From contig JAZHRO010000073.1 of the NCBI GenBank assembly GCA_037157565.1, forward strand, positions 12,034,501-12,098,500: a DNA stretch of 64,000 bases, given 5' to 3'. The notes beneath the pieces were generated by a model that worked only from the letters and a program-made list of their open reading frames with translations, had not been told where the DNA came from and ran no database searches. The DNA comes from Thalassia testudinum. Taxonomy: Eukaryota > Streptophyta > Magnoliopsida > Alismatales > Hydrocharitaceae. How positions within the stretch are numbered: position 1 is the first letter of the stretch; the number at the start of each line of letters is the position of its first letter. The position numbers were made by a program, and so were the translations under genes. Shown here one piece after another: positions 1 through 9,730 of the stretch.

Positions 1-3
1 ACC

Positions 4-204
4 AATGGGATGTTACCCACGATCACTTGCCAGACATATTTGTGCGATGAAGTGTGGTTTATTTTCTTTTCTTCTTCTTCCTTTTTTTTTTTTCGTAGGT
101 GTCTTCCCTGATCTCAAATGTACCTAGAGGCAACGAAAAAGAAATGGCCTGTGGCTGGATTCTGGACAACCTGCCAATGAGCTGTTACCCACGACAACTT
201 GCCA
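4..204. repeat. Imperfect 29-base direct repeat, period 172
   Basis: Bases 4-32 and 176-204 are alike over 29 bases; both contain GTTACCCACGA and ACTTGCCA. They sit in the 3' untranslated part of element A. No function is apparent. The rest of 1-590 is AT-rich and shows no gene. Confidence 0.6.
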
Positions 205-590
205 ACCATACCACCCTAGAGAGTTCATTAGCTACCCAATTTCCGTCAAAATCTCCGAGAAGTGAGTCTATGCAAAAATGTGTGCAGATGCTTAGACTCA
301 AAGTTTTCCTGAGTTAGAGGGTGAGTTAATAAGTCGTATACTTATTACCTTATTTAGTAGGTGGATTAGAATAGCTTAAGGTTGCAAGGATTCGCCGCTA
401 AATCCATATTTTAACGGACACCAGGGCTGATTAAGCCTAAAGGCCTAAATAGTCTAAGTGTTTAAGTTCTTTTTGTATTATTTCCCACTATTGACAAGTT
501 TCTAATACCTAAGTTTTTTCCTAAATTTAATTTTTTTTTAATTTATTTATTCATTCAGATTGATTAATTGAGCTCAGGATTATGCAATTT

Positions 591-630
591 ACCACCCGCC
601 CATGCTTAAGTTGGACAATGTCCTCATTGG
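591..630 (-). other. Internal PPT-like tract with small hairpin (element A)
   Basis: On the minus strand the perfect hairpin CAATG-AGGA-CATTG (616-629) is followed by TTAAGCATGGGCGGGTGG. The same hairpin plus G-rich tract lies downstream of the ORFs in C (35707-35742) and E4 (48821-48857). Degenerate forms lie in E1 and D. Here the G tract is interrupted by one C. Confidence 0.6.
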
Positions 631-706
631 CAGATACATGGATGCAAAAGGGTTCAAAAAGATAGTACCTGAGTGACGTAAACTACCAGATTAGTCTGAA
701 TCCTCT

Positions 707-731
707 GGGTTGCCTCCCAGGAAGCGTTGAG
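707..731 (-). other. Post-ORF GGGAGGCA motif (element A)
   Basis: On the minus strand, AACGCTTCCTGGGAGGCAAC followed by CC lies just after the ORF. It matches motifs after pol in E1 (15811-15836) and E4 (48937-48960) and after the ORF in C (35804-35828). GGG and CCC can pair around AGGCAA to make a short hairpin. Function unknown. Confidence 0.6.
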
Positions 732-741
732 TTTAACGCCT

Positions 742-2468
742 CTAGCTGGGCGGTGCGCAAACAGGAATGGTTTGGGTCAAGGAGATATGTTCAAAATTAA
801 CCAGACCCAAAATCAGAAGTCCATAGATGCGAATAAGTTTGTGGTGGAGTCCCATTCCTAAAGGGCAGAAATTCTGCAACAGATGTATCATGCATGCCCG
901 TGTCAGATCCTCTCTTAGTCTGTGGGCATGCAAACAAGTTGCTGTGGACGAACGCACCCCAAATATGACATGCCAGACACTAAAGATGTAGGTTTTATAT
1001 TCAGCTTGTGTCCCCATGAAATTGTAATCCATCGAAAGTGTATCAATTCCAGTGCATTCGAGTTGCGGGATCTTTATTTTGGTAGGGCAGGTAACAAAGT
1101 CCAGAGTTTCATAATGAGCCCTACAATCAAGCATGAGGCCTCTCTCCAAAGACGAATCCATCTCTTCCGCAACTATGGTTTCATTGCTCATTCCCTCCAA
1201 GCCCTTGATTTCAAGAATATTTTCTTCAACCTCCTTTGTATCAGATTCACTGTTTGGGGTTGCATTAGAGCTAGGGTCAATTTCATCCTCTAGATCATAT
1301 TCTTTCTCTTGGCCCTCCTCCAAATTTGTGATGGGGATTCCACTCGATTCATAATCAATTTCTTTGAAATTGTAACTCCATTCTCCATCTATGATGTTGG
1401 TTGCTGCGCCCACCGGATTGCTTCTCTTAGGCCGATTAGATTCGGATTCCAAGGCCTCTCCCCCCACATTCTCAGTTTCCTCCTGATGTTTGTTCTCAAT
1501 GCTCCCCAAATTGTGTTCCGAGGAATCCTTACTGTCCTTATCCATTGAGCTGTCCAACAACTGAGGGGTATCAATGGTGGACTAAACCAAATCAGGATGA
1601 CTGGGTGTAGTCCAATTGATCATGGTAGGTCCTTGCTTTATGAATTCCATGAATGGCATTGTGCGCAACAGCTTTCTCTGGCCTTCTTCCCCCAATTGTT
1701 GGAACAAATCCAACATGCCCTGTTGCCCTTTAACCAATTCTTGATTCTGTTTGTGTAGTTCTAACTGGAGGTTATCAAGAATTGACATGGTGTCCTTTGG
1801 ATTTCCTCCTTGAAATCCAGGTTAAGAGAGTATGGTTGAGGTTGTGGGTCAAAACCCACACTGGTGTTTAGATTCTTGGGTGGGTCCTCTATTCTATCAT
1901 GTTCAGGGTCCAGTTCTTCAAGAGGAGCCATTCTCTGTTTGGTCCTACTCCAGAATAGTTCAGGTTCTAAGTTCTCCTCCCAGTCAGATTCTTCATCAGG
2001 GGACCAAATCAAAGGTTGATGATCCTGGGCTTGCCTAGATTTCTGATCATTTTTTGATTTCCATTTGTCTAGAACTCCTTCCAATCCTAAGGTCAAGTAG
2101 GAAAGGTTGTTGAATTCAGGTGACCTTTCTTGGTTATTATCCTGAGAAGGGTAGAGTTCTTGGTGTTCTCTTAAAGCGTAGGTCCTATCACAGTAGAGCG
2201 GGTCGGACCTAAATGAGGAGGCATCGTGAGGAGAATAAAGATATGGAGCCCCACGATTTGAATCGAACCCTTGGGTGGCTATGTTGGGTGTATTCCAATA
2301 AGAGGTTGGTGCGGTTTGGTCATAGTTGGGCCAAGAGGGATATTCAAGGTTGTATCCCCAACTTGGTGGTTGGTTAGCCCAAGTAGGCTGTGGGTATGGT
2401 CCACTTGGGTTAGCATACAAATCCTGTTGGGGGTAGTTTGGGTAAGATGGATAGGCATTGAAATCCAT
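742..2468 (-). pseudogene. Decayed ORF of unknown function in non-autonomous element A
   Basis: About 575 codons run from ATG at 2468 to 742. There is one frame shift (between about 1788 and 1761) and one amber stop (near 1582). The N-terminal third is rich in Tyr, Pro, Asn and Trp and starts MDFNAYPSYP. Around codons 167-187 lies PELFWSRTKQRMAPLEELDP. A related block, PELYWSQKKGKMVPLEDLDP, lies at a similar place in the ORF of element C. A Gln/Leu-rich likely coiled coil follows at about codons 227-260, then a strongly acidic Ser/Glu/Asp-rich C-terminal half. I see no zinc knuckle, protease, RT or integrase motif. I do not recognise the protein. A gag-like or nucleic-acid-packaging role is possible but is only inferred from its place behind a retroelement leader. 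Confidence 0.6.
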
Positions 2469-3575
2469 GGTTTGGAAGAAATGGAGGGATGCAGGAAGAA
2501 TAGATGAGAGAGAGTTGTGTACTCAACCAAGCAAACAAGCCTAGTCCTTATGGTGTATTCCTTAGGAGACCTAGAAATCTCACAAAGGTTGATTAACTCC
2601 GTAAGCACTGGACTCCCCTTCCCAAAGCTAATCTGGCCAGGTTGATTACGAGGGGATTGCAGGGAAGGTTCTTCCTTTTGCTTGCGCCTCTGGTTTCGTA
2701 GACCCCACAACCGCGGTCGTTTGACACTGCCCCGCAGCCTAGTCACCAGATTCTACCAAGGGAATGAAAGCCAAGTGCCTAGCGAACAAAACCACACCTT
2801 TTGAGACTTAACTCAGTCCTGCCTAGGGCACGTCTACTCAGTTTTAAAGGGTTAGGATAGTGCTTGTGCTTAGGGTGATGTGATGAGGCGTTGATTGGGG
2901 TGGTGCCTCTTAATTTTCCACTTTCAAAGTGTGCTTCTAGCAAAACATGGTTTTCAAGCAAGGATTTGTTAAGATGTGGTGTCTTTTAGTGTTTCATCCT
3001 TACTTTAGTACTTTTTAGGGTTGACGTGTCTTAATGTTTTCAAACAAGTTTCAGTGGGCATGTCAAGTTCTGCACACAATTCGATGAAAGTAGATTTCCT
3101 TTTTATTCTATAGAGGCTCTAAAACCCTAGTGTACTCATCCTAATGATCATGCAGCTTCTATTTGATGAGTCAGTTTTAGGGTTGAGTGGTGTGGCCCAG
3201 GTCAACTCACGGTGGCTTCGCAAACACCACTCAATAAAAAGAAAAGAACACTCCAAGAATTTATTTAGAATGTTAGAGTGTACATTTTTTTGTGGGGAGA
3301 TGTGTTAAGGATGTGGGTCGAGCAATCATACACCACGCCAATTTTTTCAGTTTTTAGAATTTTTTTTAGTTTTTTTCACGCAAGCAAATAGTCATGAGAG
3401 GAAGATTACTCACTATCGGTCCTCGTAGCGCCTACTCCCTTACTACCGTCGTGGGATGCATCGCTTCGCCGTCCATGCGCTGAATTCCTGCACCTGTCAA
3501 GTAAAAAGGAAAATAGGGCATTAGATGCTGTGAGAATGAACGTGGAATGGAGGTGATAAAACAAATCCGTTGCCT
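2469..3575 (-). other. Long 5' leader of element A
   Basis: About 1.1 kb between the PBS and the first ATG holds no convincing ORF. The part nearest the ATG (about 2560-2760) is GC-richer and full of short complementary runs, as in the leaders of E1 and E4. It is probably untranslated RNA with a packaging or translation role; that is inference from position. Confidence 0.5.
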
Positions 3576-3592
3576 CCCCAGCAACGGCGCCA
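3576..3592 (-). promoter_or_regulatory. Primer-binding site, tRNA-Asp (element A)
   Basis: The plus strand reads CCCCAGCAACGGCGCCA. This is the 3' end of plant tRNA-Asp (CCCCGGCAACGGCGCCA) with one mismatch. It lies 4 bases from the LTR start, so minus-strand DNA synthesis would start here on a minus-strand transcript. Confidence 0.85.
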
Positions 3593-4140
3593 AAACTGAT
3601 GTGTCTTAGTGCGTGTGTGTTAAGGAGTGTCGTTATAGTCGCACTTGCAACGTCGGTTTTAAAATAAGTAAACGGAGGTGAGTCCGAGTGTCAGTCTTAG
3701 GGAGGCATGAAAATCAGATTTTTTACTTACCACTTGTTGTTACGGAAAGTGCGGAGTTTTGCTTGCGAAAGATCCAATTTTGAAAAGCGAGAGAGAGAGA
3801 TAGAGAGAGAGAGAAGGTTTAGGGTTAGAAAGCTCTTTGTTTTGATCATGCAACTTGAGCAGAAATTATGATGACAATGGAACGGAAAATAACTTCATTA
3901 ATCATGCACTTGTAGTTCATAACTTACAACATTAAATACATGCTTCAACAAAAGTAATAGAAAGCTTAAAAGAGAGAGAGAGTGTGTGTGTGTGGAGAGC
4001 AACGAGGCAGCCACGGCGGTGGAGGAGGCTCCATCGGTGGCTCGTCGTCTGCAGCAATTACAAGAGGGCCTAAAGCTAGCTAAGAGAGGGGTGGAGTAGT
4101 TGCAAGGGGGAGTGAATGCCTTGAATGGTGGTTGGAGGGG

Positions 4141-4150
4141 CTTTAAATAG
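4141..4150 (-). promoter_or_regulatory. TATA box of element A LTR
   Basis: Minus strand CTATTTAAAG follows a GC-richer stretch. It lies about 550 bases before the LTR 3' end, a sensible place for the U3/R boundary. Confidence 0.5.
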
Positions 4151-4514
4151 AGTTAAGGGCTTCCTAAAAGAAGAAGGGGCTTTAGCGACATCCAGAGCGT
4201 CACTAAAACCACTCCCAAAAACGTCGGTGAAGCCCTCCAGCCGCCGGTCAGTCGCCCGCCTCGTTTCTTCTCTTCATGCAATCCGCGGCCGCTGAACGAG
4301 AGCCTTCCGATCAAAGATCGGACGGCTGAAAGTCCTCCTCGGCTGCGCTTGGATCGCGCCTATGGCACGCGTGTGCACGCGCGTCATCGCTCAGCATGCA
4401 CGCGCACGTGGACGCCCGTGAGCTGCGGTAGCTCCACGTGGCAAGATCTCGGCTGCCCGCTGCTGATCGGGCAGCCCAATTTCTCCGTGCCCATCTCCCG
4501 TCTTCAATTTCGCC

Positions 4515-4582
4515 TCTGCGCGGCTCGAACCCGCATCGCGTGCATGCGGGCGTGCGCACTAACCGTTGCGCCACGCCCGCGC
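4515..4582 (-). other. tRNA-like segment with Pol III A and B boxes inside LTR
   Basis: On the minus strand an A-box-like TGGCGCAACGGTTAGTGCGC (4573-4554) is followed by a B-box GGTTCGAGCC (4531-4522). The span from A box to B box is 52 bases, close to a real tRNA. The flanking GGGCGTG could be the acceptor arm, but I see no good anticodon arm. It is most likely a tRNA-derived SINE head or tRNA pseudogene captured by the LTR, not a working tRNA gene. Confidence 0.55.
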
Positions 4583-4673
4583 TTTGTCGCGGCGACCGCG
4601 GGCGGGCGTGCGAGTCTCGGCTGGCTGAAGGTGCGGCGCGCGGTGGGGCGGGGCTAATGTGGCGCAATATGGG

Positions 4674-4695
4674 CCGTTGATCTCCAGATCAACGG
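4674..4695. repeat. Perfect 10-bp inverted repeat
   Basis: CCGTTGATCT and AGATCAACGG are separated by CC. It lies in the U3 part of element A's LTR and could be a dimeric transcription-factor site or a hairpin. Confidence 0.7.
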
Positions 4696-4951
4696 TCAGA
4701 ACTTCTTGGGCCCATTGTAGGAGCTCCGGATGTCGGATTTGGCCGATCTTGAGTCTGTTGGACTCCGTTCATCGTTTTGAATCCATCCGTGTGGTCTGAT
4801 TGCTCTTCTGAGGCCTGCTTTGACAAATGCTTACAAAATGGCCATTAATACAGTTTATGAGCAATCTTGGTACATGATGCATGCAATGCTCCTATTCTAC
4901 TTATGTTATGCCTTTTATTGTAAAGATGGGCCATATTCAACATAATTATCA

Positions 4952-5670
4952 CCCCCTTGTGTAGTGTTATCAAACATCTTTTCAATATTCAGAGTTCCAA
5001 AAGCGACTATCAGTGGTAGAGGATCTCACTTCACTCATTCTCAATTCTGTCATCTTCTCTTTAAATATTGGGTTAATCATAAAATCTCAACTCCGTACCA
5101 CCTTCAAACTAATGGCTAGGCTGAAATTTCTAATTGGTAGATCAAAAATATTTTACAAAAAATGGTTAGGCCCGATCATAAGGATTGGTCCAGTAAATTG
5201 GACGATGCTTGATGGACCTACCACACGACTTTTAAAACTCCTCTTGGAATGTCCCCATTTCACCTAATTTTTGGAAGGCATTCCTTCTCCTAATTGAACT
5301 CGAGGATAGGGCTTTCTGGGCAATTAAACAAGTTAATATGGATTTATATGATGCTGGTAAACATAGGAAATTGCAATTAACTGAACTGGACGAACTTCTT
5401 AATTTTGTTTACGAAAACGTGTGGATTTGCAAAGATCGAACCAAGCATTTTCACAATAAATATATTGTTTGGAAACATTTTGAACCAAATCAATGCGTTT
5501 GGCTTTTTGATGCCTGATTACGAATTTTTCCTGGAAAACTAAAATCCAAGTGGATCAACCCCTATATTGTGCTAAAAACATATCCATATGGTGTCGTTGA
5601 TATCTTCGATAAAAAAAATAACACTTCTTCACAAGTCAATGGTAAGAGCCTGAGTTTGCTTGGAGCTCCC
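4952..5670 (+). pseudogene. Athila-like integrase fragment (element F), decayed
   Basis: Translating the plus strand gives a recognisable integrase core and C-terminus with several stops and at least one frameshift near 5290. Visible blocks are GRGSHFTHSQF, STPYHLQTNG, LGMSPFHLIFG, AFWAIKQVNMDL, KLQLTELDELLNF and FPGKLKSKW. The second catalytic Asp of the DDE triad (ISDGGSHF in relatives) reads ISGRGSHF, so the enzyme is dead. The fragment is cut at its left by element A and at its right by E1. It is the oldest recognisable layer in this part of the window. Confidence 0.85.
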
Positions 5671-5905
5671 TGTTTGCACCTCAAAACACGCCTATAGGGA
5701 CGCCTTCTTATGCTATTTTCTAGCATTAACTATGTATATTATAATCCTATAGTCGCATCTGTAAAAATACTTGCATTCATGCATTTAATTAAGAGGAGGG
5801 AAGATTGGAATAAAAGGGCTTCATAATTTACATTCTCCTCAAGTGCCTCTTTGCAAAAATTCCCTTCTCTATTTTTATTTCCTCTTGATTTCTATTTTTT
5901 TTCTT

Positions 5906-6098
5906 CCCTGCGGCTGCCATTCCTCCCATCTCCCGCTGCTGCAACCTCTTCTCCGCTGCCTCTCCCTGCCGTCCTTCCCGCAGCCGCACGCGCGCGTCCG
6001 CCCTCTCCCTGCCCAAGCCATTCCCTGCGGCTGCCATTCCTCCCATCTCCCGCTGCAGCAACCTCTTCTCCGCTGCCTCTCCCTGCCGTCCTTCCCGC
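5906..6098 (+). repeat. Tandem duplication in E1 LTR, period 117
   Basis: Bases 5906-5981 and 6023-6098 are the same 76-base CTGC/CTCC-rich unit with one difference visible. The same pair is in the 3' LTR (offset 11,406). It lies just before the TATA box and so may repeat promoter elements. Confidence 0.75.
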
Positions 6099-6187
6099 TG
6101 CTGCAACTTCCCGCGCCTCTCCCTGCAGCAGCCACTCTCCAACGCCTCTCCCTGCTGCTGCCATGCCTCCCCGCCATGCTCTCCTCC

Positions 6188-6197
6188 TCTATAAAGC
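6188..6197 (+). promoter_or_regulatory. Candidate TATA box of E1 LTR
   Basis: TCTATAAAGC lies in GC-rich surroundings about 2.1 kb before the LTR end; the twin is at 17594-17603. The distance is similar to that in E4. A second TATA-like run at about 7826 cannot be excluded because of the TA repeat. Confidence 0.5.
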
Positions 6198-7110
6198 AGC
6201 AGCTCTTCCTCGCGACGAGGGGAGGGGGGGAACATTGCTGCAATACGCAGCTGCGGCTGGCTGCAGCAAGAAAGAATCACACCAGCAGGCCGCCACCTTC
6301 CTCTCCTCCCTCTCCCCTCCATACGCCGGACCTCCTTCGAGGAGAAACCCGACGGGCAGGAGCTCACTGTGGTGCACACTACCACAGTGAGACCATCACC
6401 GCCCAGCTCTTCAAAGAGCCGGTGGGCGTGGTGGCTCTCTGTTTTCATTTGTTTTCCGTTCCTGCCCTTCCCGCCATTGCTGCTTCTTCAAAGTCTGAAG
6501 CTGGAAGCAGCAGCAGAAGCAGCGGAAGCAGCAGCAGCAGCTAAGCGGCGGCAGCAGCAGCAGCAGCGGCAGCGGCCCCCGCAGCTTCCGCGAGCGTCTG
6601 CAGGCGCCCCAGCCCCTCTGCACGCGCCTGCAGGCCTTCCCCGCCTCCGTTCGTCTGCTCTGTCGCCCGCCTCTGCGCCCGCAACCGGTCGCTGCGCTCC
6701 TCAGCAGCGGCCGGCCAAGCGTCTTCCCGCTCCCTGCCAACCTCTGCAAGCGTCCGCGCGCGCCTGCAGACCTCCTCCGCGCCCGCCTGCAGACTCCCCG
6801 CCTCCCTCTCTGAGCGCGCTGTCGCGAGCCTCCGCGCTCGCAGCCGGCGACGCAGACTCCTCTCCTCCTCTGGGCGAAGACGCGCCCGTGCGCCCGCGAC
6901 CATCAGACGACGGTCTTCACCTCCGGACGTCTTAACTCGCCTCCTGCAGTGCGGCTGCCTCCGTTCTCTCCTCTCCTGCTCTCTCTCTCTCCCATTCTCT
7001 CTCTCTCTCTCTCTCACTCTCTCTCACAACACTTTCTCACACACTACACCGACGCACACAGACATCTACACCAACACTTTCACACACACACACTCACACA
7101 CTAATAGTAA

Positions 7111-7112
7111 CT

Positions 7113-7152
<40 letters not shown>

Positions 7153-7246
7153 AATACATATATCTATATATATATACTTATATATACATAGTATATCTAT
7201 ATAGTTATGTATACATACATATAATATAATATATATATGCATATAC

Positions 7247-7298
<52 letters not shown>

Positions 7299-7505
7299 CT
7301 CATATACATATATATATATATACATATCTATATACTTATACATATACACATATATATATATACATATATATCTAGATACATATATACCTATACACATATA
7401 TATATATACATATATATATAGATACATATATACCTATATACATATATATATATATATCTATTTAGTATTATATATATATACTTATATACATATATACATA
7501 GCTAT

Positions 7506-7536
<31 letters not shown>

Positions 7537-7612
7537 TACACCTATATATATATATATATCTATATATATCTATACATATATAATTATACATTTATATACA
7601 TATATATGTACA
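7111..7612. repeat. TA/TATATAC microsatellite in E1 5' LTR
   Basis: About 500 bases of TA with interspersed C and G. The 3' LTR copy is at about 18531-19037. The two copies differ in the length of pure TA runs, which accounts for part of the LTR length difference. A CT and CACA tract (about 6975-7100) precedes it. Confidence 0.9.
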
Positions 7613-8160
7613 TATATTTTCACGTTATTTATTATACGCTGTATCGCGGGGATATCTGCATCAGTTGCTGATATTCCCTGATACACGCGTACAAAAAAAA
7701 GCGTGGTCCCATACATCATCCATCCTCCATCCACACTCCACGCGGCACCTAGTCGTGTTGGTTGCGTCTCTCTAGACGTCGGCTGACTCGACATAGTGCT
7801 ACACTCCATCGTCACCTCCACCCCCACCCCTTTATATATATACTACATATAAATATATATCTATAGCTACTATATTTACTTTCTATCTGATAGCTTCCTT
7901 AGTAAAAAGATTAAAAAAAAAAAAGGGTATAAAAGTGAAAAGATAATCTTTGATTTGCAGGTACCCCATCTTGCAAGTAGCAAGACGTGTTTTGAAACTC
8001 TGTTTTGGCTAAAAGCCAAGGACACAATTTTGAGGGTGTGCCTCAAGAACAAGGATTACCAGAAAAAAAAAACCTAAATAAGAAAAATACCAAAAACAGA
8101 ATAAACGAACGGAAGAGACGCGTTTTAAGGAAAACGTAGAAACTCGACTTGAACCCCACT

Positions 8161-8180
8161 TCCCTGAGTTCGACCCTGGG
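8161..8180 (+). other. Conserved U5 motif (E1)
   Basis: TCCCTGAGTTCGACCCTGGG, about 140 bases before the LTR end. The same core occurs in E4 (minus, 55714-55736) and in looser form in A (3681-3705), C (39321-39346) and D (63785-63810). The 3' LTR copy is at 19582-19601. Confidence 0.75.
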
Positions 8181-8328
8181 CTTAAAAGTGACAAGATAAA
8201 ATCAATTAGGCCAGGTTAAAAATTTTGTAAAGAGATGGTTAGGTCTGAATTAGGTTAACCACTATACACATTTCAACGATAAAAATATCATATTAACAAC
8301 CTATCCAGGCCGACCATAATAGCTTTTC

Positions 8329-8345
8329 TGGCGCCGCTGCCGGGG
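8329..8345 (+). promoter_or_regulatory. Primer-binding site, tRNA-Asp (E1)
   Basis: TGGCGCCGCTGCCGGGG is complementary to the 3' end of plant tRNA-Asp with one mismatch. It lies 9 bases after the 5' LTR. Confidence 0.9.
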
Positions 8346-9730
8346 AGGTGCGCTTTCGAGTAAGTTTCTATCCAATTCCTTTAAATTTGTCTCTTCTCTC
8401 TTCACGGGTATTATTGTTTTTGGTGTGCAGGTGAACCTGGTGGAAGGAGAAGAAGGCTAACGAAGTCGAGGACGTGAGCAGATCCAAGGCGGGAACGAGA
8501 GCGTGAAGACGCCGACATCGCATTGGAGCTTCGCACACGTTGCCGAACAAGTAGGTTTTCTTTTCTCATCAAATTAGTGTTAACTTGCCACCACAAAAAT
8601 AAAAAAAAAAAAATTTTAAAAACTAAAAATTAGAAAAACTTCTTGGGATTTCTTGAGGGCAAGTGGATTAAAATTCACTTGATTGATTGGTTGTCTTCAC
8701 TCCCACTGCCCCGGGATTTCCCGCCTTACTTCGCATAGCGAAAATTCTAGAATCTTGATTCTTAGATTTTTCGCCATGGGAAGTATTCTTTGAGGCAAAG
8801 AAAAAGATTGCTTGTATCCCTCTTTTGCCTCAATTATCTTTAATTCAGGATCACTTTTTTGGTGGGGAGATTTGGAATTGAGTTGATTCCAACCCCACCA
8901 CGACTTTTCAAACTTGCCTGTGATTCGATCCTGAATACTTCAACCCCAAAAATTTTATTTTCTTTATCTGTTGGTTGAAGCCTTGTGTGTGGATATCTTT
9001 CTAGTGATTGGGAGCACTTGAATTGAAGTGCTTTGGCTCCCTTTCACATTGGTATAAAATTGATTCGTGCATCCACACTTAGAAATCTCCATTTAGGGTA
9101 GCCCATTGCATTTTAGCATGCATTAACTAATTGATAATTGAAGAAGGGTTTCTTGGGTTTTAGAAGGAAAACCTGTATTTTTGCAAAAAACCCGGAGATT
9201 GGTTGAATTGGTAATTCAGCAAAACCCTAAAATTCATACTACTTAAGGCTGAACTCTAAAAAACCATTCGCCAATAAAAACTTCAATTCGGGGAGATTTC
9301 CCCGTTGCATGCTTGTTCTTACACACTCTTAAAATCAATCACTTGGGCATTACCCGTAAACAACGCCCTTCACATTCCAAAAGCACTTGACCCTAAGCCT
9401 CTAATTAAAACTGGTAGTAACTTGACCCTTACTAAGGATTGGAGGTCTAACTACCTGTGTGTAGCGACTACGTGCTGGTGAGAGTTCCCGCGTGCTATCG
9501 GGTGTCTAAGACTGGGGCAAACGGCCTTTCAATCTGGCCCGGTGGTTCCGCGGTGCTCGCATTCGGTTCCGTAGTTCGTGATAGTAGGTAACTTAGATCT
9601 TTAGGTCTAAGGGCACACTGTAGAGGTTAGGAACTTGACTGTATTGATTTGTAATCAAGTGTACCTTTGCGGCGTCATTTCTCTCATCCCTTTTCCCTTC
9701 TCATCTCCCCAATTCTTCCTGCGGTAGTGC
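8346..9730 (+). other. E1 5' leader
   Basis: 1.4 kb between PBS and gag holds no long ORF. The last 250 bases before the gag ATG are GC-richer (for example GGCCCGGTGGTTCCGCGGTG near 9536) and look able to fold. E4 and A have a similar GC-rich block just before their first ATG. This is a possible packaging or translation-control RNA. Confidence 0.5.

Larger units (their letters stand above)
1..4951 (-). mobile_element. Element A: non-autonomous tRNA-Asp-primed LTR retrotransposon (3' end outside window)
   Basis: Reading leftwards on the minus strand, the order is: an LTR (3597-4951), a tRNA-Asp primer-binding site (3576-3592), a long leader, one decayed ORF (742-2468), then two short motifs that also follow pol in the Athila-type elements of this window. 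The polypurine tract and 3' LTR would lie before base 1. No gag, protease, reverse transcriptase or integrase is visible, so the element cannot move by itself. Its right end abuts an old integrase fragment, so it inserted into an older element. Boundaries were set by the LTR termini TGATG and TTATCA and by the adjacent PBS. Confidence 0.8.
3597..4951 (-). repeat. LTR of element A (5' LTR, 1,355 bp)
   Basis: The LTR runs from TGATGTGTC next to the PBS to TTATCA at 4951, followed by unrelated integrase sequence. It contains a minus-strand TATA box (4141-4150), a U5 motif (3681-3705), GA/GT microsatellites near 3790 and 3970, a tRNA-like segment (4515-4582) and a 22-base palindrome (4674-4695). 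The partner LTR is outside the window, so the right end is inferred. Confidence 0.7.
5671..8319 (+). repeat. E1 5' LTR (2,649 bp)
   Basis: Matches 17077-19740. The first third is CT- and GC-rich low-complexity DNA coding for nothing credible; the middle is a long TA repeat; the last part carries the U5 motif. Open frames within it are compositional and occur identically in both LTRs. Confidence 0.93.

Noticed and set aside
5828..7017. Several overlapping open frames on both strands in the GC-rich start of the E1 LTR (repeated at 17234-18447)
   Set aside because: They are made of CTGC/CTCC and CAGCAG repeats, are open in many frames at once, and are simply copied with the LTR. No domain or plausible start.
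7066..7427. Tyr/Ile-rich frames near the TA repeat
   Set aside because: Translations of the TA microsatellite.
9470..9610. Possible tRNA in the E1 leader (GGCCCGGTGGTTCCGCGGTG)
   Set aside because: No A/B box pair at the right spacing and no cloverleaf; treated as structured leader.
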